DNA of 64,000 bases, from assembly GCA_026075535.2 (NCBI GenBank), contig AP026541.1:11098001-11162000 (forward strand), read 5' to 3'. Source of the stretch: Tricholoma matsutake. Its lineage: Eukaryota > Basidiomycota > Agaricomycetes > Agaricales > Tricholomataceae. Within the stretch, counting starts at the first letter, position 1. Each line of letters begins with the position of its first letter. A program made the position numbers and the translations under genes. The notes under the pieces were generated by a model. The model had not been told where the DNA came from, ran no database searches, and saw nothing but the letters and a program-made list of their open reading frames with translations. Below, one piece after another: positions 43,736 through 54,975 of this stretch.

Positions 43736-45767
43736 GCCACTTAAAATTCAACAACAGAATGTCAACAAATCACTGATAAGTCAGCTGGACCTAGTAACGA
43801 GCTTGAGATGAGATGACTATGACATATGTGTAATACAAGAACACTATATTGACTTCAACAGTAAGACCTGTGCTAACAGACAATGGATCACAGTCTATCC
43901 CAACACACACAAGGAACACCCAGACCTGATGAGGTTGGTAACCCTCATAAATGCTAACTTACTAACAGATACATGGAAGCAAATCCAACTCCAACACCCA
44001 GACATGACCACAATCAAAGTGATGGGAGAGTTCAGTACACTGCACATCATAAACATTTATAACGATTGTAATAACAACAGCATGCTTACACACCTGTCCG
44101 CATACATGTGAGACTGAGACCTACAACAGTACTCAGTGGGCCCACTCAACACGATATGGCTAGGAGACTTCAACTGGCACCACCCATTATAGGACAAAGC
44201 CTGAAACACACACCTTTTCACCCATGAAAACCTGGAACTTACACAACCTCTACTGAACATGCTAGGATGCCACAACATGAAGATGGCACTACCTGCCTTC
44301 ATGCCAACACTGAAATTCCACAGCACAGGGAACCACACCAGGGTGGACAATGTCTTTTGTAGCAAAGGGCTCATCGACAGCGTAACCAAATGCACCACGG
44401 ACGATGCCACAAGACCAGTAAAAATGGACCACTATCCCATCATAACACAGCTCAGCATCATAGCATCGAAGACTACCTCAAGGCCCAGACCAAATTTTAG
44501 ACTGGCCAGCTGGCCAAAACTGGTAGTGACCCTCAAAACCAACCTTGCTAACCTGGCACCACCCATGGAGATCATAGACACACAAAGTTTTGACAGGACA
44601 CTCAGCGAACTCAACAACACCATCCAAGACGCCATTGAGAAGCATGTCGAGATATCAAAACCAAGCCCATATTCAAAAAAGATGGTGGTCAACAGAGCAA
44701 GCGAGTGAGAAGAAGATGCAACAGCTAGGAGGAAGGGCAAAGTACCAACAGGCAAACCCATATCACCCAGTCCACAAAGAATATTGGTGGCAATGCAATC
44801 ACTATGCAGAAAAGATTTGACAAGTGAAAACAGAGCATTGGATAGGATGGCTAGAAGGACTGGACAAAGCCAGCATATGGCAAGCAAGCAAACTCATGAT
44901 GGCACCACCAATGGATGCAGGAAGAGCCAGGATACCCACCTTACAAGTCAGAGACCCCACAATAAAATGCATAGTCAGGGAGGCAGTAGACAACACTGCT
45001 AAAGCCGGTTGCTATATGAAACTTTCTTCCCACAGACAAACCCAGATCTAACACCACCCCCCAATGAGTACAAGTACCCACCACCATGATGGATGTTCCA
45101 GAACATCGTGTATCAACAGATACACTGGGCGATCAAGAGAATGAAACCATACAAAGCCAGTAGAAGTGGTACAGTCACAAACTCAGTGCTCATCCATGCC
45201 AGAGAACTTTTAGTCCCACCCCTCAGGCCACTATTCTGAGCCACTAACATGCTGAAGTACTACCCACAGGAATGGTCATTTACAGAGACACTAGTCCTCA
45301 AAAAGCCCAGAAAGCTGGACTACATGATCCCATCAGCATGGCACTCCATAGTCCTATTGGATGGCTTAGCTAGATTGCTCAACAGCTGCCAAGCAGAAGA
45401 AATGGTAACAATGTGCAAAAAACACAACATCCTCCCAGCAAACTACTTTGGAGCCAGGCCAGGGTGCACCACGACAGACTCAATACATTTACTCATGAAG
45501 ACAGTGAAAGATGCATGGAGAAAGGGGCAGGTAGCATCCACCCTCTTCCTCAACATAAAAAGTGCGCTCCCCAGCATAGACATTGGCTGCCTAATTCACA
45601 ACATGAGAAAGTGTGGCATCCCACAGGAACACACTGAGTGGATAAAGAGATGACTACACAACAGGTGAACTACCCTCTTGTTTGACAACCACCAAATGGA
45701 AGCATTGACAGTAGTGAATGGCCTGGATCAGGGAGACCCGCACTCAGGAATCTCCTACCTCATATAC
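43736..45767 (+). pseudogene. LINE ORF2, endonuclease and N-terminal RT
   Basis: APE-type endonuclease: QQNVNKSLISQLDLV, ICVIQEHYID, IWLGDFNWHHPL (about 44150), NHTRVDNVFC and MDHYPI (about 44430). RT begins VLKKPRKLDYMIPSAWHSIVLL (45295) and runs to NGLDQGDPHSGISYLIYCYN, where Gypsy-2 interrupts. Stops are mostly TGA, plus TAG in HHPL-stop-DKA (44190). Continues at 52820. Confidence 0.9.
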
Positions 45768-46359
45768 TGTTACAATTTCCTTGTCGTGACCTGCAAGGCT
45801 GGGTACTTTATTTTTCCTTCTGACTCAACACAACTCACTTCCAATGGAGACGCCCCTGAACTGTCTCCTGTTGATCGACATGCTGCGCCGCAGTATTCCA
45901 TGACATCAGACTCCGTGATGTCAGACTCCTTGACATTGGACTCATGACATTGGATGCCTCATGCTAAGCATGAGGCTTACTGTTCTATTATTCCTTCTAT
46001 ATTTACTTGACAAGAATCTCTTATTCTGATTGGACAATAGACAATCTCTGAACCATATATAAGCTACAGTAGTACTGCCTGTATTCCTCAGCTTGACCTG
46101 ATTCAATATATGGTCTTAAACTCAACCCAAACAACTCAACGGTCTAAGAAGCCCTTAGCTGTGATAACCCAAACTCGACAGTTGGAAAGCCTCCAACTGT
46201 GATACATGAACAGACAGTACACTCAGAAAGCCTCTGAGCATGATCAACTGTGATAGCTTGAGGAAGCACCCAAGCAAAGCCTGAAAGCCTGAAACACTAG
46301 GAAAGCCTCCTAGTGCAATAGATGAAGACAAGTCTGAGTTAAGACCAATAGTCTTAACA
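45768..46359 (+). repeat. Gypsy-2 5' LTR with TATA and leader hairpins
   Basis: 592 bp. TATATAAG at 46056-46063, predicted RNA start near 46089 (CAGCTTGACCT). AAGCC-loop hairpins at 46144-46158, 46178-46200, 46220-46240, 46256-46275 and 46295-46315. The last has stem CACTAGGA with TCCTAGTG where Gypsy-1 has CAGTTGGA with TCCAACTG, a fully compensated change. Confidence 0.9.
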
Positions 46360-46361
46360 AA

Positions 46362-46372
46362 AGGTCAAACTG
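46362..46372 (+). promoter_or_regulatory. Gypsy-2 primer-binding site (self-priming type)
   Basis: AGGTCAAACTG pairs with CAGCTTGACCT (46089-46099) over 11 nt with one mismatch. The site is longer than in Gypsy-1 and both partners differ from it (CAG/CTG), which supports real pairing. Confidence 0.65.
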
Positions 46373-46643
46373 ATCTACAAAGTCCACCTACCTAGGTGCA
46401 GACACAACGTCTTTCAGACAAAGCCCAGACAGACCTCTGACAGGAGCATCATCATCAGGAAGAACCCTGTGGTATAGATACCAGGGCCGACTAGTACGAT
46501 ACTCGGAACCAGCACAGAAGTGGTTCTCAAGGAGAACCAGTGACGAAGAACCCTGATACCTTGACGAAGAGGATTTTAGATCCCTTGATACAGAAGAAAC
46601 TCCAAAACAAGACTTGTTCTCCTTTTCTAATGACAATGCCAAC

Positions 46644-47495
46644 ATGTCTACCGAACCCACCGCATCAAACAAGGAAATTAGAATCTGAACCCCCTCTGAT
46701 TTTGCAGGGGACTGAACGAGAACTGCAAAGTTCTTACAAGAAGTAAAACTCTACTTAAGAGTAAACCATGGAATCTATGACACTGATGAAAAGAAGATCA
46801 TCTTCGCATTGTCGCTTATGAATGGAGGAACTGCCGTGCCCTGGGCACAGACATGGGCAGAAAAGGAAGACCTAGGAACTTGGTCGGCCTTTGAAATAGC
46901 ATTCAAGTTAGCGTTCACACCAATTGACGAAGCTGGCAGAGCCAGAACAGAGATGAAGACATTGAAGCAGGGACAGGACCTGGAGGATTACATTGCGCAA
47001 TTCTGAATCCTGCGAGAGAAGGCGGGAATCAACGATGATACCACCCTGATCGAACTCTTCATGGATGGGTTAAACCCCAAACTCCTTGAGAGAGTGTTCA
47101 ACATGGAAACGATCCCCACAACCTTAGAGGGGATGATCAATGCTGCCTCCAAGTACGATGGACAGTGGAGGAGAGCAAAAGCAATAACAGGAAAGCTACA
47201 GGAGACCTGGGCAAAGAAGCCCCCAGGCTCCAAAGCAAAAGAAACCCCACTCGAAATCAACCGACTCTCTAATCAAGAGAGGATCAAACACATGAAGAAG
47301 GGGCTATGCTTCATGTGCCACCAAACGGGGCACCGAGCAAGCAAACACAAGAAAGGGGAAACGAAGACTGAGGACCAGCCTTTCCCAAAGAACAAAGGCA
47401 GAGAAGCCTACTCAAAGATCCGAGCAATCATAAAAGACCTTGACAAAGAAGACAGGGCAAAGGCCCTTGCTGCAATTGAGGATGAGGGTTTTTAA
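46644..47495 (+). pseudogene. gag: Gypsy-2 gag
   Basis: ATG at 46644. Same domain order as Gypsy-1; knuckle CFMCHQTGHRASKH again CX2CX4HX4H. TGA at 46686 is shared with Gypsy-1; further TGA at about 46713 (Gypsy-1 has CGA) and 47005-47010 (CGA in Gypsy-1). Ends GGT TTT TAA. Confidence 0.85.
47486..47492 (+). promoter_or_regulatory. Slippery heptamer GGGTTTT (Gypsy-2 gag/pol)
   Basis: Same position, phase and following TAA as at 4172-4181 in Gypsy-1; the -1 frame stays open into the protease at 47513. Confidence 0.7.
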
Positions 47496-50400
47496 AGAGG
47501 TGGCCTGCCTCGATGCCAGGTACCACCAAACTTTCTGTCAGCTCTGTACTACTAGCCACTTTGAAGAATCAATCTATGCATTTAGATGTTAAAGTGATAG
47601 GAGCAAACAGAAAGAAAGCCATTGAAACCAAGGCCCTACTCGACTCAGGAGCAGGAGGGATATCCATGAGCCACGAATTTGCAGAGAGGAACAGACTCAA
47701 ACTGCACCCCCTGGAGAGAGTCATCAGGGTAAAGAATGTGGACGGAACCCTGAACAAGAAAGGGGAAATCTCCCAATATGCCAAGGGACTGCTAATGATC
47801 AATGGGCAATCATTTCCGATGATCTTCCTCATTATGGGATTGGGAGGAGAATCGATCATCCTGGGCCTGCCATGGCTCAGAAATATCAATCCAGTGATCG
47901 ACTGGAAGATTGGAACCTTCCAGTTTAGAACAAAAGACGAGAACTACCCGGAATTCTCACATGGGAAAGGAAGAACCTTCATTGGGAGGGTGCAAACCGA
48001 GAAACCCAATGAAAGGCACCTTTCATGGCGCCAGAGGGGAACCGGAAAGAAGAAGAACCCCCTAGACATGACAAAAGAAAAACAACAGATGAGAGAAGAG
48101 CAATGGGCACAATTCAAAAGATTAGCCACCAGGGAAAGAGAAAAGCTCCTTTCCAAGACAAAGATACCAATGAAGGAAGATTGGCTTGAACAATGCTGAA
48201 GAATCATCGCCAAAGCAAAGATGATGGGAGGAGCCCTCTGCACTGAACCAAAAGGGAGCAAAATGCCTGTCGAAACCAGAAGGGCGACAATAGAAGAAGT
48301 AGATGAAGAAGAGATCACAATCACGACTCTTCAAAATGTGGAACCCACTGGGCCACAAGATGAAGAAGACACTGGGAAGGAAAACCCAGCACCGTGATAC
48401 GTTTATGGGCAAAATGTCTGGATTAGGGCAAAAACATCGGTCTCGCAACACCTGACACACCTAAGGGAAGAAGACCAGGAACAGAAAACCCTAGGTGAAC
48501 TACTCCCGGAACAATACAAAGAATACCGACGGATATTCAAGAAGGAAGCATCAGAGAGATTCCCAGAATCAAGACCCTGGGATCATGCAATAGAGCTCAA
48601 ATTGGACTTTGTGGCAAAAGATTGTAAGGTATACCCGCTCTCACCAGCAGAACAGAAGAAACTCAACGAATTCCTCAATGAGAGCCTGGAAAAAGGATAC
48701 ATCCAACCATCAAAATTGCCCATGGCTTCCCCATTCTTCTTTGTTGCAAAAAAGGACTCGGATGCCCTAAGACCATGCCAGGATTACAGGTACTTGAATA
48801 ATAGCACAATCAAGAACCCCTACCCGCTACCATTGGTAGGAGACCTATTGGACAGACTAAGAGGGGCAAGATGGTTCACGAAGTTAGACATCCGATGGGG
48901 ATACCACAATGTCAGGATCAAGGATGGCGATCAATGGAAGGCAGCCTTCAAGACAAACAGAGGGCTGTTCAAACCAACGGTGATGTTCTTTGGATTATGC
49001 AACTCACCGGCAACATTCCAGGCAATGATGAATGAGATTTTCCATGACATGATCAGAGAAGGATGGCTCATGATTTACATGGACAACATCCTGATATTCT
49101 CCAAGGACCAGAGCGAACATCAGGAAAGGACAAGAAGGGTGCTGCAAAGATTAGCAGAAAACGACCTATACCTGAAGCCAGAGAAGTGCAAATTCAATGC
49201 CCATGAAGTAGAATTTTTGGGCCTGATCATTCGACCCAACGAGATTGTGATGGACAATACAAAACTGGCAGGAATACAAGACTGGCCCACCCCGACTAAC
49301 ATAAAAGCGGTCAGATCCTTCCTGGGATTCGGAAACTTCTACAGGAAGTTCATTGGACATTTCGTGGAGACAAGCAGGACGCTTAATGAACTAACCAAAA
49401 AGAACAAAATGTTTGACTGGACAACAGAGTGCGACCAAGCCTTTCAAACATTAAAGAGGAAATTTGCAGAAGCCCCAGTACTACTAATGCCAGACCCAAC
49501 CAAACCATTCACAATTGAATCTGATGCCTCAAAGCATGCAACAGGAGGAGTACTGAGGCAGAGGGATACAAATGGAGATTGGCACCCATGCGGATATATA
49601 TCGCATGCACTAACACCGACGGAACGGAACTACAAAATTTATGACAGGGAACTGCTAGCGATAGTACAATTGCTGGAAACCTGGAGACACTACCTGATGG
49701 GTTCAGAACACCCAGTAGTAATCTTGTCAGATCACAAGAACCTGACGTACTTCCGAACGGCACAGAAACTGAACAGACGACAAGCAAGGTGGAGCCTATT
49801 CTTATCAGAATTCGAGCTGCAACTCATCCACGTGCCCAGATCACAAATGGTGCAGAGTGATGCATTATCACGAAGGGCTGACCATGTACCAGAAGAAGAC
49901 AATGACAATGAAGACATCACGATGTTACCTGAAACAGTATTCGTGAAATTTATTGACACGGAAATTCATGATCTACTTGCAGGAAGTATCATGAAGGATG
50001 ACCTAGTGAAAAGCGCAATCGAGGCATTAAAGAACAAAGGAACACCGCCAATAAAGTCGGCATTAGAAGACTGGAAAATAGAAGATGGCCTTCTGTTTTT
50101 CCGAGACCGATGCTATGTCCCTGACAATGGAGACATACGGAAGAAGTTGGTACAGAAATACCACAAAGGGGTAACCAGTGGACACCCGGGACAATGGCAG
50201 ACAACTGAAATGGTTAGGAGAGACTATTGGTGGCTGGGAATGATGACATACATCAAAAACTACATTGCTGGATGTGCAACGTGCCAGCAAATGAAGGTCA
50301 ACACCCACCCGATGACACCACCCCTACAACCGATTAAATCTGAGGCAACGAGGCCATTCACGATGGTGACGACCGATTTCATAACCAACCTACCAGAGTC

Positions 50401-51403
50401 TGACGGCTATGATGCACTCATGGTCGTGGTAGACCATGGGCTTATGAAGGGGGTAATTTTCATCCCTTGCAAAAAAACCATCGATGCACTGGGAGCAGCA
50501 ACCCTCTACTTGGATCACATTTACAAGCAATTCGGCCTTCCAGACAAGATCATCTCAGACAGAGACCCCAGATTTGCCTCTCAGCTATTCCAAGAGCTGG
50601 GAAGACTGCTCAGGATCAAACTAGCGATGAGCACAGCATACCACCCCCAGACAGATGGGGAAACAGAATGGGTAAATCAAGAAGTGGAAGTATACCTGTG
50701 AATCTTCTGCTCGAACAACCAAGAAAATTGGAAGCACTTCCTTCCAACAGCAGAATTCATGCATAACCAGAGGACACACTCCACGCAGAAGAACTCCCCA
50801 TTCTACCTCATGATGGGCTTCGAACCCAAGGTGATCCCCCTCCCTTACCTGAAAATGAACGTACCAGCCATCAAGAAGTGAATCGTTGCACTGCAGAGGG
50901 CCCAAGATGAAGCAAGGGCAACTCATGAGTTAGCCAGACAAATGATGGCAGAAAGGACAACACGGCACTTCACACCATTCAAAGAAGGAGATAGGGTGTG
51001 GCTAGAAGCAAAGAACCTCAAAATGACACATGCAACAAAGAAGCTTGCACCAAAAAGAGAAGGACCATTCTCTATCGAAAAGGTCCTAAGCCCCCTCTCC
51101 TGCCGACTGAAGTTGCCTGATCAGTGGAAAATACATCCGGTATTCCATGCAGCACTTCTCTCCCCATACAAGGAAACCGAGACACACGGCCCAAACTTCC
51201 CAAAACCTCCGCTGGATCTGGTAGAAGGGGAATTGGAGTATGAAGTGGAAGCGATCATTGGACACAAAAAGAAAGGAAAGACCATGCACTTCCTAGTGAA
51301 GTGGGTCGGATACCCGACCTCGGAAAACTCATGGGAACCCAAAGGGAACCTGAAACATGCCAAGAGAATCCTAAAGGCATATAAACAGCGACAACAGCTG
51401 TGA
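47486..51403 (+). pseudogene. pol: Gypsy-2 pol: protease to chromodomain
   Basis: Protease LLDSGAGG is intact. The longest open piece (48602-50701, 699 codons) covers RT, RNase H and most of integrase. RT active site reads YMDN (49079-49087), where Gypsy-1 has YMDD; GACGAC to GACAAC is a CpG change. Integrase [25 protein letters not shown]; chromodomain YEVEAIIGH ... FLVKWVGYP ... NSWEPKGNL. Stops at 48197, 48394, 50699 and 50879 (TGA); 50879 is shared with Gypsy-1. About 230 bp of the linker are missing compared with Gypsy-1 (junction near 48393), between CACCG motifs. Confidence 0.92.
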
Positions 51404-51452
51404 GCCCCCCCCCCCCCCCCCCAAAGACCAGAACAGAAACTTGCACTCTACC

Positions 51453-52233
51453 ATGGCAGAACAGACACCCGTCATACCCCCCAAACGATGTTTCACTAAA
51501 CAATTCCTATGAGACCCATCCAACATCGACGCCCTCCGCACCCACCTTGCCCACGACCCATCCAAGTATCATCTTGCAAGAATGTGCTTCTACTACCAAA
51601 GCACAATCGACCGGATGAAGTGCAACCTAGAAGAAGCTATGAATGACGCTGATGCCCTCGGAATCGAGCAGGCCATTCCAAGACATGGCCAAGCCACGGT
51701 CAGACAGACTGAGAGCAGTTGAAAGAAACCCTCATACCCCCACAGATCAGACCCGACACCAACAATCTTCTCCCTCGCCCTACAATGGGCAGAAGAACAA
51801 AAACATAACATGCACCGCCTCTGGCAACACTTCCCCCTCTACGAGCAACCAAACAACCACCCCCATGACAATCATCGACCTCACGACACCCGAACCTGAA
51901 CCACGATCAACCCAACCACTGTGGTCCCCTCCCCACACGAGGAACACCAGGTGCTTCATCTGCCACCAGGTCAGACACTTTGGCCTCATCTGCCTGAGAC
52001 ACATTTGCAGGTATTGCAAAAAACGGGGCCCCAGGCACTACAGCCCCAACTGCCCTACAAGGCAACAGAAAGAACGGGAGGAGGAATGAAGACGACAAGA
52101 CTTCCTTGAAGCGGGATATGATGACTTCAATGATGAAGCAATAGTGAACATGACCAGGGAGCCCTATGGGGGAATTCAGGGGAATGGAGACAGTGATTTG
52201 AAGTCAGTGACTTCAAAGATAGATGGGAGGTGA
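51453..52233 (+). pseudogene. Gypsy-2 extra 3' ORF with two zinc-knuckle motifs
   Basis: After the pol stop and a C run (51405-51423) a frame starts MAEQTPVIPPKRCFTKQFL (51453); a frame change near 51640 leads to a part with CFICHQVRHFGLIC (CX2CX4HX4C) and CRYCKKRGPRHYSPNC (CX2CX6HX4C) near 51950-52055. It resembles a second gag-like nucleic acid binding protein. A TGA near 52087 precedes the last part. It shares no visible similarity with the Gypsy-1 3' ORF. Confidence 0.55.
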
Positions 52234-52814
52234 TGTTACAATTTCCTTGTTGTGACCCGCAAGGCCGGGTACTTTATTTTTCCTTCTGACTCAACACGAC
52301 TCACTTCCGATGGAGACGCCCCTGAACTGTCTCCTGTCGATCAACATGCTGCACTGCAGTATTCCGTGACATCGGACTCCGTGATGTCGGACTCCTTGAC
52401 ATTGGACCCATGACATTGGATGCCTCATGCTAAGCATGAGGCTTACTGTTCTATTATTCCTTCTATATTTACTTGACAAGAATCTCTTATTCTGATTGGA
52501 CAATAGACAATCTCTGAACCATATATAAGCTACAGTAGTACTGCCTGTATTCCTCAGCTTGACCTGATTCAATATATGGTCTTAAACTCAACCCGAACAA
52601 CTCGAGCCCTTAGCTGTGATAACCCAAACTCGACAGTTGGAAAGCCTCCAACTGTGATACATGAACTGACAGTACACTCAGAAAGCCTCTGAGCACAATC
52701 AACTGTGATAGCTTGAGGAAGCACCCAAGCAAAGCCCGAAAGCCCAAAACACTAGGAAAGCCTCCTAGTGCAATAGACAAAGACAAGTCTAAGTTAAGAC
52801 CAATAGTCTTAACA
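52234..52814 (+). repeat. Gypsy-2 3' LTR
   Basis: 581 bp, preceded by purine-rich AGATGGGAGGTGA. Lacks about 10 bp of the first leader hairpin (AACTCGAGCCCTTAGCTG) compared with the 5' LTR. Confidence 0.93.
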
Positions 52815-52819
52815 TATAC

Positions 52820-54823
52820 AATGCTGACCTGCTTAAAATTCCAGACCCCAAAGCAGGGGAGCAAATCCTGCTTTTTGTCAATGACACAGCAGTTTTAGCA
52901 ATGGGTAACAACTTCACAAATATGCATGAGAAGATTTGCAGTATAATGAACTGCACAAATGGCATCTTCGATTGGGCCAGGCTACACAACTGCGAATTTG
53001 GAGTAGAGAAGTTCCAGCTCCTTGACATCGCAAGGAAACTGATACCAAACCCAATAAGCCCAAGGAAGAAGATCCTGACTCCTTGCAGAGCACTACTGCT
53101 AGGCAACCAATGTATTCCATCAAAAGAAATGGCGAGATTCCTGGGTGTAATCGTCAACAACAAATTAAACTGTAAGGGACAATGCGCGGCTGCCCTAGCA
53201 AAGAGACAAGACTGGGTAATCCACTTTAGTAGAATGGCATGAGCATCCAAAGGAGCACATGCTAAGTATCTCTGACAAATATACCTATCCATCACAGTCC
53301 CATGAATGCTATATGCCACTGATGTCTTCCTACTGCCCCAACAGAACATAGGCAAGAGAACAAGGGACAGAAAAGTCAAACAAGCCATGCTGAGGAGACT
53401 CGCCTCAGTACAACAATGAGTGGCAATCATGATCACTGGAGTCATGACAACCACAGCCACAGACATAGCAGAAGTCATGGCAGGACTGATGCCCTTCCCA
53501 CTACTAGTGGACAAATACCGACATCATGCTGCAATGTGCCTGGCAATGCTACCACCTGCACACCCACTACACAAAGTGGTCCAGAATGTGGCAAACACGC
53601 TAGTCAAACAACACCCTACCCCACTACACAACCTCATCCACAGGTACAACATCCAACCACAAAACATTGAAACAGTGAAAGCAGTGAGATACGACACTAG
53701 GTGGGGACCTGGAATAAGGACAGAAATTATAGCGGATATCAATAAAGCTATAGAAAGATAGCATGGGAGAACCCAGACATCAACATATTCACCAATGGAT
53801 CAGGCATGGAGGGAAAGATAGGTGCCGGGGCAGTCCTGTACAGGAACAGAAGAGTGAAAATGAAACTATGACACCAACCCAGCTCAATATGACACCACAC
53901 AGTATGCAAAGGAGAAGGGGTTGGCACCTTACTGGGCATGAAGCTGATAAGCAATGAATGGGGAATACGGTTGGCCAATATATATATTGACAACCAGGCT
54001 GCCATCACAACCATGTTGCTAACAAAGCCCAATCCAGGTCACTACATCTTTGACGCCTTTCAAAATTGTGGCCCTGCAGAAGAAACACAGTGGTATAAAG
54101 ATAAAGATCAAATGGATACCGGGACACAAAGGGGTGGAGGGGAATGAGAAAGCAGATGAGCAGGCAAAAAAGGCGGTAATGGAAGGAAGCAGTGATGTGG
54201 ACAGCCTTCCAAAGCTCCTGAAGAAGAAGCTCCCCCACAGCAAATCAGCAATAATACAAGCACATGGAGCACGACTGAAGAAGAGGGCACAGAAGTTATG
54301 GCAAATCTCGCCGCAATACAATAGGATGCAGAAGACAGACCCAAAAACGCCATCAACCAAGTACATTGACATGGTCACACCACTGCCAAGAAAACTAGTG
54401 AGCATTCTATCACAACTAAGAACAGGACACACACCATTAGCTAAGCACTTATACTGCATTGGAAAAGCAGACTCACCAACTTGCCCTGCGTGCCAACAGA
54501 ATGAGGAAACAGTACAGCACTTTATGCTACACTGCCAGGCCCACCAGGCAGCCAGACAGAAATTATGAAATAGCATGGGAGGAAGGGATATTAACCTGAT
54601 GAAACTGTTCACCACAACCAAAACACTATGGGTGCTATTTATATTCATTGCGGAAACAGGAAGATGGCACAGTACATTTGGGGATCTGCCAATGGCAGAG
54701 GAGGAGCAGCAGGGAAGACAAAAGGAGGGCATCACACACAGCAAATGCCGCTCAGAACACACATACACTACTCATAGACCAGCACCACTTATTTCAGCGC
54801 ACACAGTGCTTGAGGGCCACTAG
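52820..54823 (+). pseudogene. LINE ORF2, C-terminal RT, RNase H and zinc end
   Basis: RT resumes with EQILLFVNDTAVLAMG (about 52860-52900): the F-x-DD box has Asn in place of the first Asp (TCGAT to TCAAT fits). RNase H: NIFTNGSGM (about 53785), IYIDNQAAI, IKWIPGHKGVEGNEKADEQ (54110 on). C-terminal CPACQQNEETVQHFMLHC (54484 on) is CX2CX8HX4C, typical of this LINE group, then GRWHSTFGDLPMAEEEQQGR. Frame shifts near 53760 and 54050. 3' UTR and A-rich tail follow to 54964. Confidence 0.9.
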
Positions 54824-54975
54824 ATGGCCCCTCAAAGCAAATGATGAAGATATCACACCAGGGGGACAGCCAAGGCAGAGCACACATCGTATATATTTAG
54901 TCTCTTACATATGGTATGCCACAAAGGAGAATAAATGGGAATAAAAATAAAATAAGATAGAAAAATGCAACAGGA

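Larger units (their letters stand above)
45768..52814 (+). mobile_element. Gypsy-2, same family as Gypsy-1, inside LINE RT
   Basis: LTRs 45768-46359 and 52234-52814 (TGTTACAATTTCC ... GTCTTAACA), flanked by the 5-bp duplication TATAC (45763-45767, 52815-52819); LINE RT reads through once it is removed. About 80% or more identical to Gypsy-1 over gag-pol by eye. Confidence 0.93.
36931..54964 (+). mobile_element. LINE (I/Tad-like, APE endonuclease and RNase H) hosting Gypsy-3 and Gypsy-2
   Basis: Flanked by an 11-bp target duplication ATGCAACAGGA (36920-36930 and 54965-54975). The 3' end is A-rich (AATAAAAATAAAATAAGATAGAAAA). Its own sequence is 36931-37241, 43462-45767 and 52815-54964, about 4.8 kb. 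Removing it restores Copia MEFWQILLHIAASLGWNAQQ in frame. Order ORF1, endonuclease, RT, RNase H, CCHC-like end fits I/Tad-type LINEs. Confidence 0.9.

Noticed and set aside
54050..54800. Minus-strand frame of 249 codons (54019-54768)
   Set aside because: Shadow of the LINE RNase H and zinc end, which have clear motifs on the plus strand.
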